From positions 1 to 6,529 of the forward strand of contig JAGWSE010000040.1 in NCBI GenBank assembly GCA_028869395.1: a stretch of 6,529 nt of DNA, in the 5' to 3' direction. Numbering within the stretch: position 1 is the first letter of the stretch; each line of letters begins with the position of its first letter. Shown piece after piece: positions 1-6,529 of this stretch. A program made the position numbers and the translations under genes. Under the pieces are notes generated by a model. It worked only from the letters and a program-made list of their open reading frames with translations. It did not search any database and had not been told where the DNA came from. The DNA comes from Alphaproteobacteria bacterium. GTDB lineage: Bacteria > Pseudomonadota > Alphaproteobacteria > Caulobacterales > Caulobacteraceae.

Positions 1-1207
<1,207 letters not shown>

Positions 1208-1213
1208 GCGTTG

Positions 1214-1217
1214 CTCC
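1214..1217 (-). promoter_or_regulatory. Shine-Dalgarno of metK, fixes the GTG start
   Basis: On the minus strand GGAG is followed by six bases and then the GTG start of metK. No in-frame ATG gives a better N-terminus. The site sits directly after a UCCC run that could pair with the loop of the upstream hairpin, so its accessibility may be controlled. Confidence 0.7.
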
Positions 1218-1227
1218 GGGAAAACGG

Positions 1228-1255
1228 GGCCGTCCCACGCCCCTGCGGGACGGCC
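1228..1255 (-). promoter_or_regulatory. GC-rich hairpin in the metK 5' leader
   Basis: A perfect 9 bp inverted repeat, GGCCGTCCC and GGGACGGCC, encloses a 10 nt loop GCAGGGGCGT. It is followed by CCGTTTTCCC and then the Shine-Dalgarno. The hairpin starts about 12 nt after the predicted transcription start and ends 20 nt before the GTG. It could be a 5' stabilising stem, a weak attenuator (only four Ts, three bases after the stem), or the stem of a translation-control element. I do not recognise a known SAM riboswitch core in it. The structure is seen directly; its function is unknown. Confidence 0.5.
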
Positions 1256-1273
1256 GCTTGCAGGTCGCGAAAG

Positions 1274-1302
1274 CCTATAAAGAAGTCTTTATGTCCCGCC
1301 AA
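1274..1302 (-). promoter_or_regulatory. Putative metK promoter
   Basis: On the minus strand TTGGCG (1302-1297) is followed by a 17 bp spacer and TATAGG (1279-1274), close to the sigma70-type consensus; the TTGGCGG also fits the Caulobacter housekeeping -35 (TTGaCgS). Transcription would begin near 1267, giving a leader of roughly 60 nt before the GTG of metK. The AT-rich spacer stands out in otherwise very GC-rich DNA. It is predicted from sequence only. Confidence 0.55.
1277..1292. promoter_or_regulatory. 16 bp palindrome in the metK promoter, probable operator
   Basis: On the plus strand it reads ATAAAGA-AG-TCTTTAT: perfect 7 bp arms around a 2 bp centre. It fills most of the spacer of the putative metK promoter and shares three bases with its -10 element, so a bound protein would block RNA polymerase. 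Alphaproteobacterial methionine-cycle genes are known to be controlled by ArsR-family repressors (SahR, SamR) that respond to S-adenosylhomocysteine or S-adenosylmethionine, which makes one of these the leading candidate. The assignment to a particular regulator is inference. Confidence 0.55.
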
Positions 1303-1331
1303 GCGCGGCGGCCGTCACGAGGCGCGGCGAA

Positions 1332-1751
1332 TTACGCCTCTTCGGCGTCTGCGGCGGCGTCCTCGCCCAGCGCGCGGATCAACTCGACCAACTTGCGACG
1401 CAGGCGCGGATGGTGGATCCGTGGAAAGGAGGCCGCGAGTTCGAGCCCTTCGGGGGTCAGCAGGAAATCCTGGATTCCCGGTCCTGGGGCGCCGGCCCGC
1501 TCCATCTCCGGCAGGCCCTCGTAGAAGTAGGTCACGGAGGTGTTGAGCGCCCGCGCGAGTTCCCAGAGCTTGGAGGCGCTGACGCGGTTGGCCGCGCGCT
1601 CGTACTTCTGGATCTGCTGGAACGTCAGGCCGACCGCCTCGGCGAGGCGCTCCTGGCTCACCGACAGTTCCTTGCGCCGCATGCGGATGCGCAGACCCAC
1701 ATGCCGGTCGATCGGATTGGGCCCGACCTCGGCTTCACCCAGCTTGTCCAT
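1332..1751 (-). CDS. XRE-family helix-turn-helix regulator, PhrR/PraR-like
   Basis: A DNA-binding protein of 139 residues, probably dimeric and cytosolic. It opens with PNPIDRHVGLRIRMRRKE (11-28), followed by an XRE/Cro-CI-type helix-turn-helix at about 18-72: helix 2 around SQERLAEAVG (32-41), recognition helix around TFQQIQKYERAANR (43-56), then SASKLWELARALN (58-70). The C-terminal half, with SVTYFYEGL and a Glu/Ala-rich tail, has no further domain that I recognise. The wording matches rhizobial PraR/PhrR, which affect attachment, quorum sensing and stress genes and often sit beside metK. The start chosen is ATG with GGAGG four bases upstream; a TTG at 1799 would add 16 residues and overlap the lnt stop, but looks worse. 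The gene lies 44 nt after lnt and 124 nt before metK and may have its own promoter. Targets in this organism are not shown by the sequence. Confidence 0.9.
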   Translation of the reverse strand: MDKLGEAEVGPNPIDRHVGLRIRMRRKELSVSQERLAEAVGLTFQQIQKYERAANRVSASKLWELARALNTSVTYFYEGLPEMERAGAPGPGIQDFLLTPEGLELAASFPRIHHPRLRRKLVELIRALGEDAAADAEEA

Positions 1752-1755
1752 GGCG

Positions 1756-1761
1756 CCTCCC
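1756..1761 (-). promoter_or_regulatory. Shine-Dalgarno of the XRE regulator, favours the ATG start
   Basis: GGGAGG on the minus strand lies four bases before the ATG at 1751. It is the strongest ribosome-binding sequence near this gene and decides for the ATG over the upstream in-frame TTG at 1799. Confidence 0.65.
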
Positions 1762-1768
1762 GAACGCC

Positions 1769-1799
1769 GTTCTATCGAGGCGGCGGGGCTCACTGTCAA
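1769..1799 (-). promoter_or_regulatory. Putative promoter of the XRE regulator gene
   Basis: On the minus strand a perfect TTGACA (1799-1794) overlaps the lnt stop codon. It is followed 17 bp later by GATAGAAC (1776-1769), which fits the Caulobacter housekeeping -10 pattern GCTANAWC at seven of eight positions. If TAGAAC is taken as the -10 hexamer the spacing is 19, a little long. The predicted start would lie near 1762, just ahead of the Shine-Dalgarno, giving a very short leader. Read-through from lnt is also likely. Confidence 0.4.
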
Positions 1800-1810
1800 C
1801 CGAACGTTGA
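1796..1810. promoter_or_regulatory. Inverted repeat over the -35 of the XRE regulator gene, possible operator
   Basis: TCAAC-N5-GTTGA, with 5 bp perfect arms around a 5 bp centre, spans the lnt stop codon and overlaps the TTGACA element. A dimeric XRE protein could bind such a site, so autoregulation is a natural guess. The arms are short and the left side of the repeat is also lnt coding sequence, so chance is not excluded. Confidence 0.35.
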
Positions 1811-3385
1811 TCGACGCAAGCGTGCGGCAAGTCCGACGAGCGCCGAAAGCGAGAGCATCAACCCCAGGGGGGCGTCGCCATACCTTTCATAAGGCGTGGG
1901 CGCGAGCGCGGGCGGCAGCCGTGAGTCGATCACGCCGAACGCCCCGAGTCCGAGGCGCGCGCCGGGCTGGACGCGCCCGAAGGCGTCGATGACGGCCGAA
2001 ACGCCGGTCGGCGTGGCCCGCACGATCGGCAGGCCTTCCTCGATGGCGCGGTAGCTTGCCATGTTGAGGTGCTGCAACGGCCCGCTCGTCCGCCCGAACC
2101 AGGCGTCGTTCGAGACATTCAGGATCCAGCTCGGCCTCAGATCCGAACGCTGGATCGCGCCGCGCGTGAAGCCGGGGAACAGGGCCTCGTAGCAGATGAG
2201 CGGCTGGAGCGGCGGCAGGCCCGGCGATGTCAGGGGTCGGGGCGGTGGTCCGGCCGTGAAGTCGTCCGGCATGTGGACAAGGCTGCGAAAGCCGATCTTC
2301 CCGGCCAGGTCGCCCATCGGCATGTACTCGCCGAACGGCACCAGCCGGTGCTTGTCGTAGACGCCTGTGACCCGAAGCCCGTCGGCCTCGCGGCGGAACA
2401 CCACGAGGCTGTTGTAGTAGGCGATCGCGCCGTTCGGGCGGGCTTGCGCGTGGTTGGCGCCCATCATGAGGGTCTGGCCAGGCGCGATGGCGTCGCGCAG
2501 GCGCGGGCCATACGGCGAATCCGGCGCAACCAGGTCATCGATCACGGCCGGCAGCGCCCCCTCGGGCCAGATCACGACGTCGGGCCGCGGGCCGCGCCTC
2601 TCCCGCGTCAGATTCACATAGGTCTGGAAGACTTCCGGCAGGTTCTCCGGCTTCCACTTGCTCTTCTGGTCGATGTCGGCCTGCACGACGCGGACGAGAG
2701 GCGCTGTCGGCGAGGTGGCGGGCGTGTGCGCCAGCCGCACCGCGCCGTACGCATAGAGCACAGCGAGGAAGCCTGCGATGACCGCGGCGGTCAGCGCCTT
2801 CTCCAGGCGGGAGGTCTTGTCGAACAGCACCGCAGGCGCCGCGGCGATCGCCAGGGTGATCCAGCTCAGGCCGTAGGCGCCGACCAGCGACGCCGCCTGT
2901 GACGGCGCCGAACCCGCCCGCCAGGTCTCGCCGGGCAGGTCCCACGGGAAGCCGGTGAGCACGTGTCCGCGCAGGTACTCGAGAAATCCGAAGGCGCCGG
3001 CGAAGACAAGCACGCGGGCGAGGCCGTTCCGGCCCAGGACCCGGTAGAGCAGGCCCGCGACGCCCCAGAACAGTGCGAGGCCTCCGGCGAGCAGCGGCAG
3101 CGCGATCGGCGCCATCCATCCCTGATCCTTGGCGTCGACCATGAACGGCTCGACCACCCACCAGCAGCTGACGGCGAAGTAGCCCAGGCCAGCGAACCAG
3201 CCGCGCGCGAAGGCCGAGCGCAGCGGCCGCTCACCTTCGGTGTCCAGCAGGCGCAGCAGCAAGGCGTAACCCAGGAGGCCGGGAAGCACCCCGAACGGCG
3301 GCTGCGCGAAGGCCGCGGCCAGACCGGCCACGAGCGCCCACAGGCGGATGACCCAGGGCGAAGGGGAAGATGCGGATGGCTTCAC
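1796..3385 (-). CDS. lnt: Apolipoprotein N-acyltransferase Lnt
   Basis: Inner-membrane enzyme that adds the third acyl chain to the N-terminal cysteine of lipoproteins, taking it from a phospholipid; the last step of lipoprotein maturation. The 529 residues (usual length about 500-540) begin with six to seven hydrophobic segments (about 12-28, 34-46, 64-78, 93-117, 123-138, 165-187, 196-214), then a periplasmic nitrilase-like (CN-hydrolase) domain at about 228-490, and a last membrane segment near 506-521. The catalytic triad is present: Glu275 in VIWPEGALP, Lys345 in GVYDKHRLVPFGEY and Cys398 in PLICYEALFP, matching E267, K335 and C387 of E. coli. The start is GTG, 8 nt after the corC stop, without a strong Shine-Dalgarno, so translation probably depends on coupling to corC. 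A sound, intact enzyme. Confidence 0.97.
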   Translation of the reverse strand: MKPSASSPSPWVIRLWALVAGLAAAFAQPPFGVLPGLLGYALLLRLLDTEGERPLRSAFARGWFAGLGYFAVSCWWVVEPFMVDAKDQGWMAPIALPLLAGGLALFWGVAGLLYRVLGRNGLARVLVFAGAFGFLEYLRGHVLTGFPWDLPGETWRAGSAPSQAASLVGAYGLSWITLAIAAAPAVLFDKTSRLEKALTAAVIAGFLAVLYAYGAVRLAHTPATSPTAPLVRVVQADIDQKSKWKPENLPEVFQTYVNLTRERRGPRPDVVIWPEGALPAVIDDLVAPDSPYGPRLRDAIAPGQTLMMGANHAQARPNGAIAYYNSLVVFRREADGLRVTGVYDKHRLVPFGEYMPMGDLAGKIGFRSLVHMPDDFTAGPPPRPLTSPGLPPLQPLICYEALFPGFTRGAIQRSDLRPSWILNVSNDAWFGRTSGPLQHLNMASYRAIEEGLPIVRATPTGVSAVIDAFGRVQPGARLGLGAFGVIDSRLPPALAPTPYERYGDAPLGLMLSLSALVGLAARLRRSTFG

Positions 3386-3393
3386 GGGCGCGC

Positions 3394-4287
3394 TCAGATC
3401 TCGGCCGCCTGCGACGCGCCGGTCCGGCGCACCCGGACCCGCTTCACGCGTCGGGGATCCGCCGACATCACCTCGATCAGATAGCCGCCAGGGTGGGGAA
3501 TGATTTCCCGCCGCTGCGGCACGCGGCCGGCCAGCGCGTTGACGAGGCCGGCCACGGTGTCGATCTCCTCGTCAAGGTCGGGCGGGGCGAGGTCGACCCC
3601 CTCGCCCATCGCGGCCTCGAGCTCCTCGAGCGGCGTGCGCCCGTCGGCGACCCAGCCGCCGTCTTCCGCAAGCGCGACCGGCGCGGCCATGTCTTCCTCG
3701 TCCACATCGTGTTCGTCGGCGATATCGCCCACCAGCTCCTCCAGCAGGTCTTCCAGCGTGACGAGGCCGTCCGTGCCGCCGAACTCGTCGATCACCAGGG
3801 CCATGTGAATGTGCCGGTTGCGCATCATCGCCAGCAGGTCCGCTGCGGGCATCGAGCCCGGGACATAGAGCACTTCGCGCACCAGCCGACGGTGGCCCTG
3901 CAGCACCTTGTCGGTGGGCTTGGGCCGTCGCGCCTTCTGGGCCAGCAGCTTGAAGATGTCCTTTACGTGCACGACGCCGACCGGCTCGTCGAGCGTCTCC
4001 TTGTAGACCGGCATGCGGCTGTGTTCCGCCTCGACGAACCGCTCGACGATCTCGGCGAAGGTGCAGCCCCGTTCGATGGCGACGATGACCGCCCTGGGCT
4101 TCATCACGTCGTCGACGGACAGATCCTCGAACGCGCGGGCCTGGGTGACCAGTTCTTCGGCGACTTCGGCTGCGGTGTCGTCGGGCCGGGGCGGCGCCTC
4201 GGGCGCGCGTCGCCGGAAGCGTCCGAAGAAACCCAGGACGCCGCTTCGTCGGGGTGGGTCCGAAGGGCCGCCGGAGCTGTCAGCCAT
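3394..4287 (-). CDS. corC: CorC/YbeX family CBS-domain protein
   Basis: Cytosolic protein of 297 residues. After a basic, proline-rich N-terminus (about 1-35), a first CBS domain begins at SVDDVMKPRAVIVAIE (57-72) and includes HSRMPVYKETLDEPVGVVHVKD (start 89). A second CBS domain follows at about 135-190, with HMALVIDEFGGTDGLVTLED (161-180). A CorC/HlyC C-terminal domain with GWVADGRTPLEEL (211-223) fills about 205-285. There is no membrane DUF21 domain, so this is the short YbeX/CorC form. CBS pairs bind adenosyl ligands. Older names tie the family to magnesium or cobalt efflux or to haemolysin; work on E. coli YbeX points to a ribosome-linked role, which fits its place after ybeY. The ATG start overlaps the end of ybeY by 8 nt and has GAGGGAG upstream. 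Family identity is firm, exact function is not. Confidence 0.93.
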   Translation of the reverse strand: MADSSGGPSDPPRRSGVLGFFGRFRRRAPEAPPRPDDTAAEVAEELVTQARAFEDLSVDDVMKPRAVIVAIERGCTFAEIVERFVEAEHSRMPVYKETLDEPVGVVHVKDIFKLLAQKARRPKPTDKVLQGHRRLVREVLYVPGSMPAADLLAMMRNRHIHMALVIDEFGGTDGLVTLEDLLEELVGDIADEHDVDEEDMAAPVALAEDGGWVADGRTPLEELEAAMGEGVDLAPPDLDEEIDTVAGLVNALAGRVPQRREIIPHPGGYLIEVMSADPRRVKRVRVRRTGASQAAEI

Positions 4288-4741
4288 GGTCTCCCTCGCG
4301 CGGAGCGTAGGGGTCGGGCACGCCCAGGCCCGCCAGAACGACGCGCTCCAGGCCCTCCATCTCCTGAGCCTCCGGATCGCTCATGTGGTCGTATCCTAGA
4401 AGGTGCAGCACCCCGTGCGCCACAAGATGCTGCAGATGCTGGCCCAGGGTCTTGCCCTGCTCGACGGCCTCGCGCGCGCAGACGCCGTAGGCGAGGGCGA
4501 CATCGCCCAGATGATGCTCCTGGTTCGCAGCCGCCGGGAAGGAGAGCACGTTGGTGGGCTTGTCCTGCCCGCGGAACCGCGCGTTCAGGTCCCTGACCGC
4601 GTCGTCGTCGGTCAGCAGCACGATTGCCCCGCCGGCCTGATTCTCATGCCGGAGCACGGCCTGACCCGCCGCACGCGCCAGGGCTTCCGCATCGGGCTCG
4701 GCGGACGTCCAGGCGGCGTCCTCGATTTCGACCTCTATCAA
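4280..4741 (-). CDS. ybeY: Endoribonuclease YbeY (rRNA maturation factor)
   Basis: Small zinc-dependent endoribonuclease, 153 residues, involved in 16S rRNA 3' end maturation and late ribosome quality control. The zinc motif HxxxHxxxxxH is present as HGVLHLLGYDH, with His109, His113 and His119. The conserved patch LNARFRGQDKPTNVLSFP (52-69) includes the family's key Arg57, and HLGDVALAYG (77-86) follows. The reading frame stays open far upstream across phoH, but homology begins at IEVEIEDAAW, so I place the start at the TTG at 4741, which overlaps the phoH TGA by four bases (TTGA). No strong Shine-Dalgarno is seen, so coupling to phoH translation is likely. Length is normal for the family. 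Its PhoH/YbeZ partner is encoded just upstream, as in most Proteobacteria. Confidence 0.95.
   Translation of the reverse strand: MIEVEIEDAAWTSAEPDAEALARAAGQAVLRHENQAGGAIVLLTDDDAVRDLNARFRGQDKPTNVLSFPAAANQEHHLGDVALAYGVCAREAVEQGKTLGQHLQHLVAHGVLHLLGYDHMSDPEAQEMEGLERVVLAGLGVPDPYAPREGDHG
4291..4297 (-). promoter_or_regulatory. Shine-Dalgarno of corC inside ybeY
   Basis: GAGGGAG on the minus strand lies three bases before the corC ATG and within the last codons of ybeY. It supports the 8 nt overlap start. Confidence 0.55.
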
Positions 4742-5682
4742 AACGCGCGTCCGCGTTTGGCGGCGTCGGCGTCGTAGGCCCTGACGATCCGCTCCACCAG
4801 CGGGTGGCGCACCACGTCCTCGGCGGAGAAGCGCACCACGCCGATGCCCTTGACTCCGTCCAGCAGGCTCACCGCGTGCGCAAGCCCGCTGTCGGCCGGG
4901 TTGACGAGGTCGATCTGGGTTGGGTCGCCGGTGACCACCATGCGGGCGCCTTCGCCGAGACGGGTCAGGACCATCTTCATCTGTAGCCGCGTCGCGTTCT
5001 GGGCCTCGTCCACGATGATGAAGGCGTGGGAGAGGGTGCGGCCGCGCAGGAAGGCGATGGGCGCGACCTCGATCTCGCCCTTCTCCCGCCGACGGCGGAG
5101 CTGCTCGGCGCCCAGGATGTCCGTTAGCGCCTCCCAGACGGGCGCCATGTAGGGATCGACCTTCTCGGTCAGGTCGCCGGGCAGGAAGCCCAGGCGCTCG
5201 CCGGCCTCGACGGCGGGGCGGGAGACGATCAGCCGGTCGACCTCGCCGCGCAGCAGGAGCCCTGCGCCGTGGGCGACGGCGAGAAAGGTCTTGCCGGTGC
5301 CGGCCGGGCCCAGGCCGAACACCAGCTCGCACTTGGACAGCGCTTCGAGATAGGTGGCCTGGGCGGCCGTTTTGGGCGCCACCTGGCCGCGGCGTCCCAC
5401 CGGAAGTGCGCCCGCCTGGCCGGACTTCGCCTGACCGATGGCCACGCGTACGTCCGCCTCCCCGATGTCGAGGCCCTGGTCGGCGCGCTCGGCGATCGCT
5501 TGCACGGCCTTCTTGGCCTGGGCGCGCGACTTGGCGTCACCCTCGAGGGACACGCCGCCACCGGGCGTCTCGAGCAGGACGCCGAACGCGTCTTCGATCA
5601 GGGCCGCATGGCGGGAGTTGGCGCCGGCGACCGCGCGCACCGCGGCGTCGGAGAGGTGGATGAACTCGGGCGCTCGGCTCAA
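4738..5682 (-). CDS. phoH: PhoH/YbeZ family ATPase
   Basis: Cytosolic P-loop ATPase of 314 residues, the YbeZ type that partners YbeY in RNA and ribosome metabolism; annotated PhoH from the phosphate-starvation protein of E. coli. An N-terminal RNA-binding-like part (about 1-100) precedes the ATPase core. Walker A is GPAGTGKT (125-132), Walker B is FIIVDEAQN (221-229), and TGDPTQIDL (251-259) and RHPLVERIV (292-300) are the further family motifs. The start is a TTG that overlaps the miaB stop (TTGA) and has GGAG five bases upstream; no in-frame ATG or GTG lies closer to the expected N-terminus. The gene overlaps ybeY by four bases at its other end. All ATPase motifs are intact. A pure phosphate-stress role is less likely than ribosome-related work given the neighbours; no Pho-type promoter is visible. 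Confidence 0.95.
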   Translation of the reverse strand: MSRAPEFIHLSDAAVRAVAGANSRHAALIEDAFGVLLETPGGGVSLEGDAKSRAQAKKAVQAIAERADQGLDIGEADVRVAIGQAKSGQAGALPVGRRGQVAPKTAAQATYLEALSKCELVFGLGPAGTGKTFLAVAHGAGLLLRGEVDRLIVSRPAVEAGERLGFLPGDLTEKVDPYMAPVWEALTDILGAEQLRRRREKGEIEVAPIAFLRGRTLSHAFIIVDEAQNATRLQMKMVLTRLGEGARMVVTGDPTQIDLVNPADSGLAHAVSLLDGVKGIGVVRFSAEDVVRHPLVERIVRAYDADAAKRGRAF

Positions 5683-6529
5683 GCTGTCTCCAGTTCCAGC
5701 ACGCCGGACAGGCTGTTCTTTCCGGCGCTCTCGATGCGCACCGGAACGATCTGGCCGAGAAGCCGATCCGGCGCGGCTGCGTGCACCGCCTGCAGGTAGG
5801 GGCTGCGCCCGACGAGCTGGCCCGTATGGCGGCCCGGCTTCTCAAAGAGCACGGGAAGCGTGCGGCCGGCCTGCGCCAGGTTGAACGCGGCCTGCTGCTC
5901 GTCGAGCAAGGCCTTCAGCCTGTGGAGCCGTTCCTCCTTCACTTCCTCGGCGACCTGACCGGGCATGGCTGCGGCCGGCGTGCCGGGGCGGCGCGAGTAC
6001 TTGAAGGAGAAGGCGCTCGCGTAGCCAACCTCGCGCACGAGCTGCAGGGTGGCGTCGAAATCGCTTTCGCGTTCGCCGGGGAAGCCGACGATGAAATCGC
6101 CGGAAATGGCGATGTCCGGGCGCGCCTTTCGGATTCCTTCGACGAGCTTCAGATAGCCGTCCGCCGTATGCGCGCGGTTCATGGCGCGAAGCACCCGGTC
6201 GGACCCAGCCTGTACCGGCAGGTGCAGATAAGGCATCAGCGCTTCGATCTCGCCGTGCGCGGCGATCAGCGCCTCGTCCATGTCGCGAGGATGGCTGGTC
6301 GTGTAGCGAATCCTGTCGAGGCCGGGGATTTCCGCCAGCCTGCGGATCAGCGCCGCGAGGCCACCGGCGTACGCATTGACGTTCTGACCGAGCAGGGTCA
6401 CCTCGCGCACGCCCTTGCCGGCCAACCCCCGGGCCTCCGCCTCGATCGCCTCGGCCGGGCGCGACCACTCGGCGCCGCGCGTATAGGGCACGACGCAGAA
6501 GGTGCAGAACTTGTCGCAGCCTTCCTGGA
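5679..6529 (-). CDS. miaB: tRNA-2-methylthio-N6-dimethylallyladenosine synthase MiaB (5' part outside window)
   Basis: Radical-SAM methylthiotransferase that converts i6A37 to ms2i6A37 in tRNAs reading UNN codons. The 282 visible residues start in QEGCDKFCTFCVVPYTRG, which carries the CxxxCxxC cysteines (4, 8, 11) for the radical-SAM cluster. Further family motifs are GQNVNAY (47-53), LPVQAGSDRVLRAMNR (103-118) and DFIVGFPGE (144-152). A C-terminal TRAM domain for tRNA binding fills about 222-282. MiaB is usually 440-475 residues, so about 155-170 residues, including the N-terminal MTTase domain with its own cluster, lie beyond base 6529. QEGCDKFCTFC separates MiaB from RimO and MtaB reasonably well. 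It ends in a TGA that overlaps the TTG start of phoH, as in the E. coli miaB-ybeZ order. Confidence 0.95.
   Translation of the reverse strand, partial: QEGCDKFCTFCVVPYTRGAEWSRPAEAIEAEARGLAGKGVREVTLLGQNVNAYAGGLAALIRRLAEIPGLDRIRYTTSHPRDMDEALIAAHGEIEALMPYLHLPVQAGSDRVLRAMNRAHTADGYLKLVEGIRKARPDIAISGDFIVGFPGERESDFDATLQLVREVGYASAFSFKYSRRPGTPAAAMPGQVAEEVKEERLHRLKALLDEQQAAFNLAQAGRTLPVLFEKPGRHTGQLVGRSPYLQAVHAAAPDRLLGQIVPVRIESAGKNSLSGVLELETA
5688..5691 (-). promoter_or_regulatory. Shine-Dalgarno of phoH, decides its TTG start
   Basis: GGAG inside the last miaB codons, five bases before the TTG. It is the main sequence argument that translation of phoH begins at this unusual codon. Confidence 0.6.

Noticed and set aside
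1208..1273. Known SAM riboswitch (SAM-II, SAM-V or SAM/SAH) in the metK leader
   Set aside because: GGAGCA near the start is reminiscent of SAM/SAH elements, but the hairpin loop lacks the matching partner sequence and I see no conserved core. A covariance search would be needed to overturn this.
1296..1311. CCGCC/GGCGG hairpin upstream of metK as a terminator
   Set aside because: The stem is only 5 bp without a T-tract, and it overlaps the metK -35; such repeats are common in GC-rich DNA.
1319..1340. Hairpin GAGGCG/CGCCTC at the stop codon of the XRE regulator as a terminator
   Set aside because: The stem is only 6 bp with a 10 nt loop, it overlaps the last codons, and no T-run follows.
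2069..4596. Several plus-strand open frames opposite lnt, corC and ybeY
   Set aside because: They are antisense shadows with biased composition, no recognisable domains and no convincing ribosome sites.
5229..6468. Alternative frames on both strands over phoH and miaB
   Set aside because: They overlap well-supported genes entirely and yield Arg/Ala/Pro-rich products without motifs.

Overview
The window is a compact, GC-rich, all-minus-strand block of housekeeping genes from an alphaproteobacterium. Caulobacterales (Caulobacter, Phenylobacterium or Brevundimonas type) is my best guess, from gene order, protein wording and the high GC content; I cannot prove the genus from sequence alone. Transcription runs from right (6529) to left (1). 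In transcription order the genes are miaB (5' part outside the window), phoH/ybeZ, ybeY, corC/ybeX, lnt, a PhrR/PraR-like XRE regulator, and metK (last codons outside the window).

Right part (6529 to 1796): miaB-phoH-ybeY-corC-lnt is the same order as the E. coli miaB-ybeZ-ybeY-ybeX-lnt region. The genes overlap or nearly touch: 4 nt (miaB/phoH), 4 nt (phoH/ybeY), 8 nt overlap (ybeY/corC) and an 8 nt gap (corC/lnt). This points to one translationally coupled operon. It joins tRNA modification (MiaB), ribosome and RNA maturation (PhoH with YbeY, and YbeX), and the last step of lipoprotein acylation (Lnt). Both phoH and ybeY are best read as starting at TTG codons embedded in the stop codon of the preceding gene.

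Left part (1795 to 1): after a 44 nt gap comes a 139-residue XRE-family regulator of the PhrR/PraR type, then a 124 nt intergenic leader, then metK (S-adenosylmethionine synthetase). A regulator of this type next to metK is a recurring alphaproteobacterial arrangement. Both gaps hold regulatory-looking sequence. Upstream of the regulator there is a TTGACA -35-like element overlapped by an inverted repeat TCAAC-N5-GTTGA. Upstream of metK there is a TTGGCG-N17-TATAGG promoter with a 16 bp palindrome filling the spacer and running into the -10, followed by a 9 bp GC-rich hairpin just before the Shine-Dalgarno and a GTG start.

I see no mobile element, CRISPR array, tRNA, rRNA, or novel multi-gene system. 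No stretch over 300 bases lacks a gene. The points worth a second look are the two small regulatory regions and the start-codon choices; the rest is ordinary core genome.
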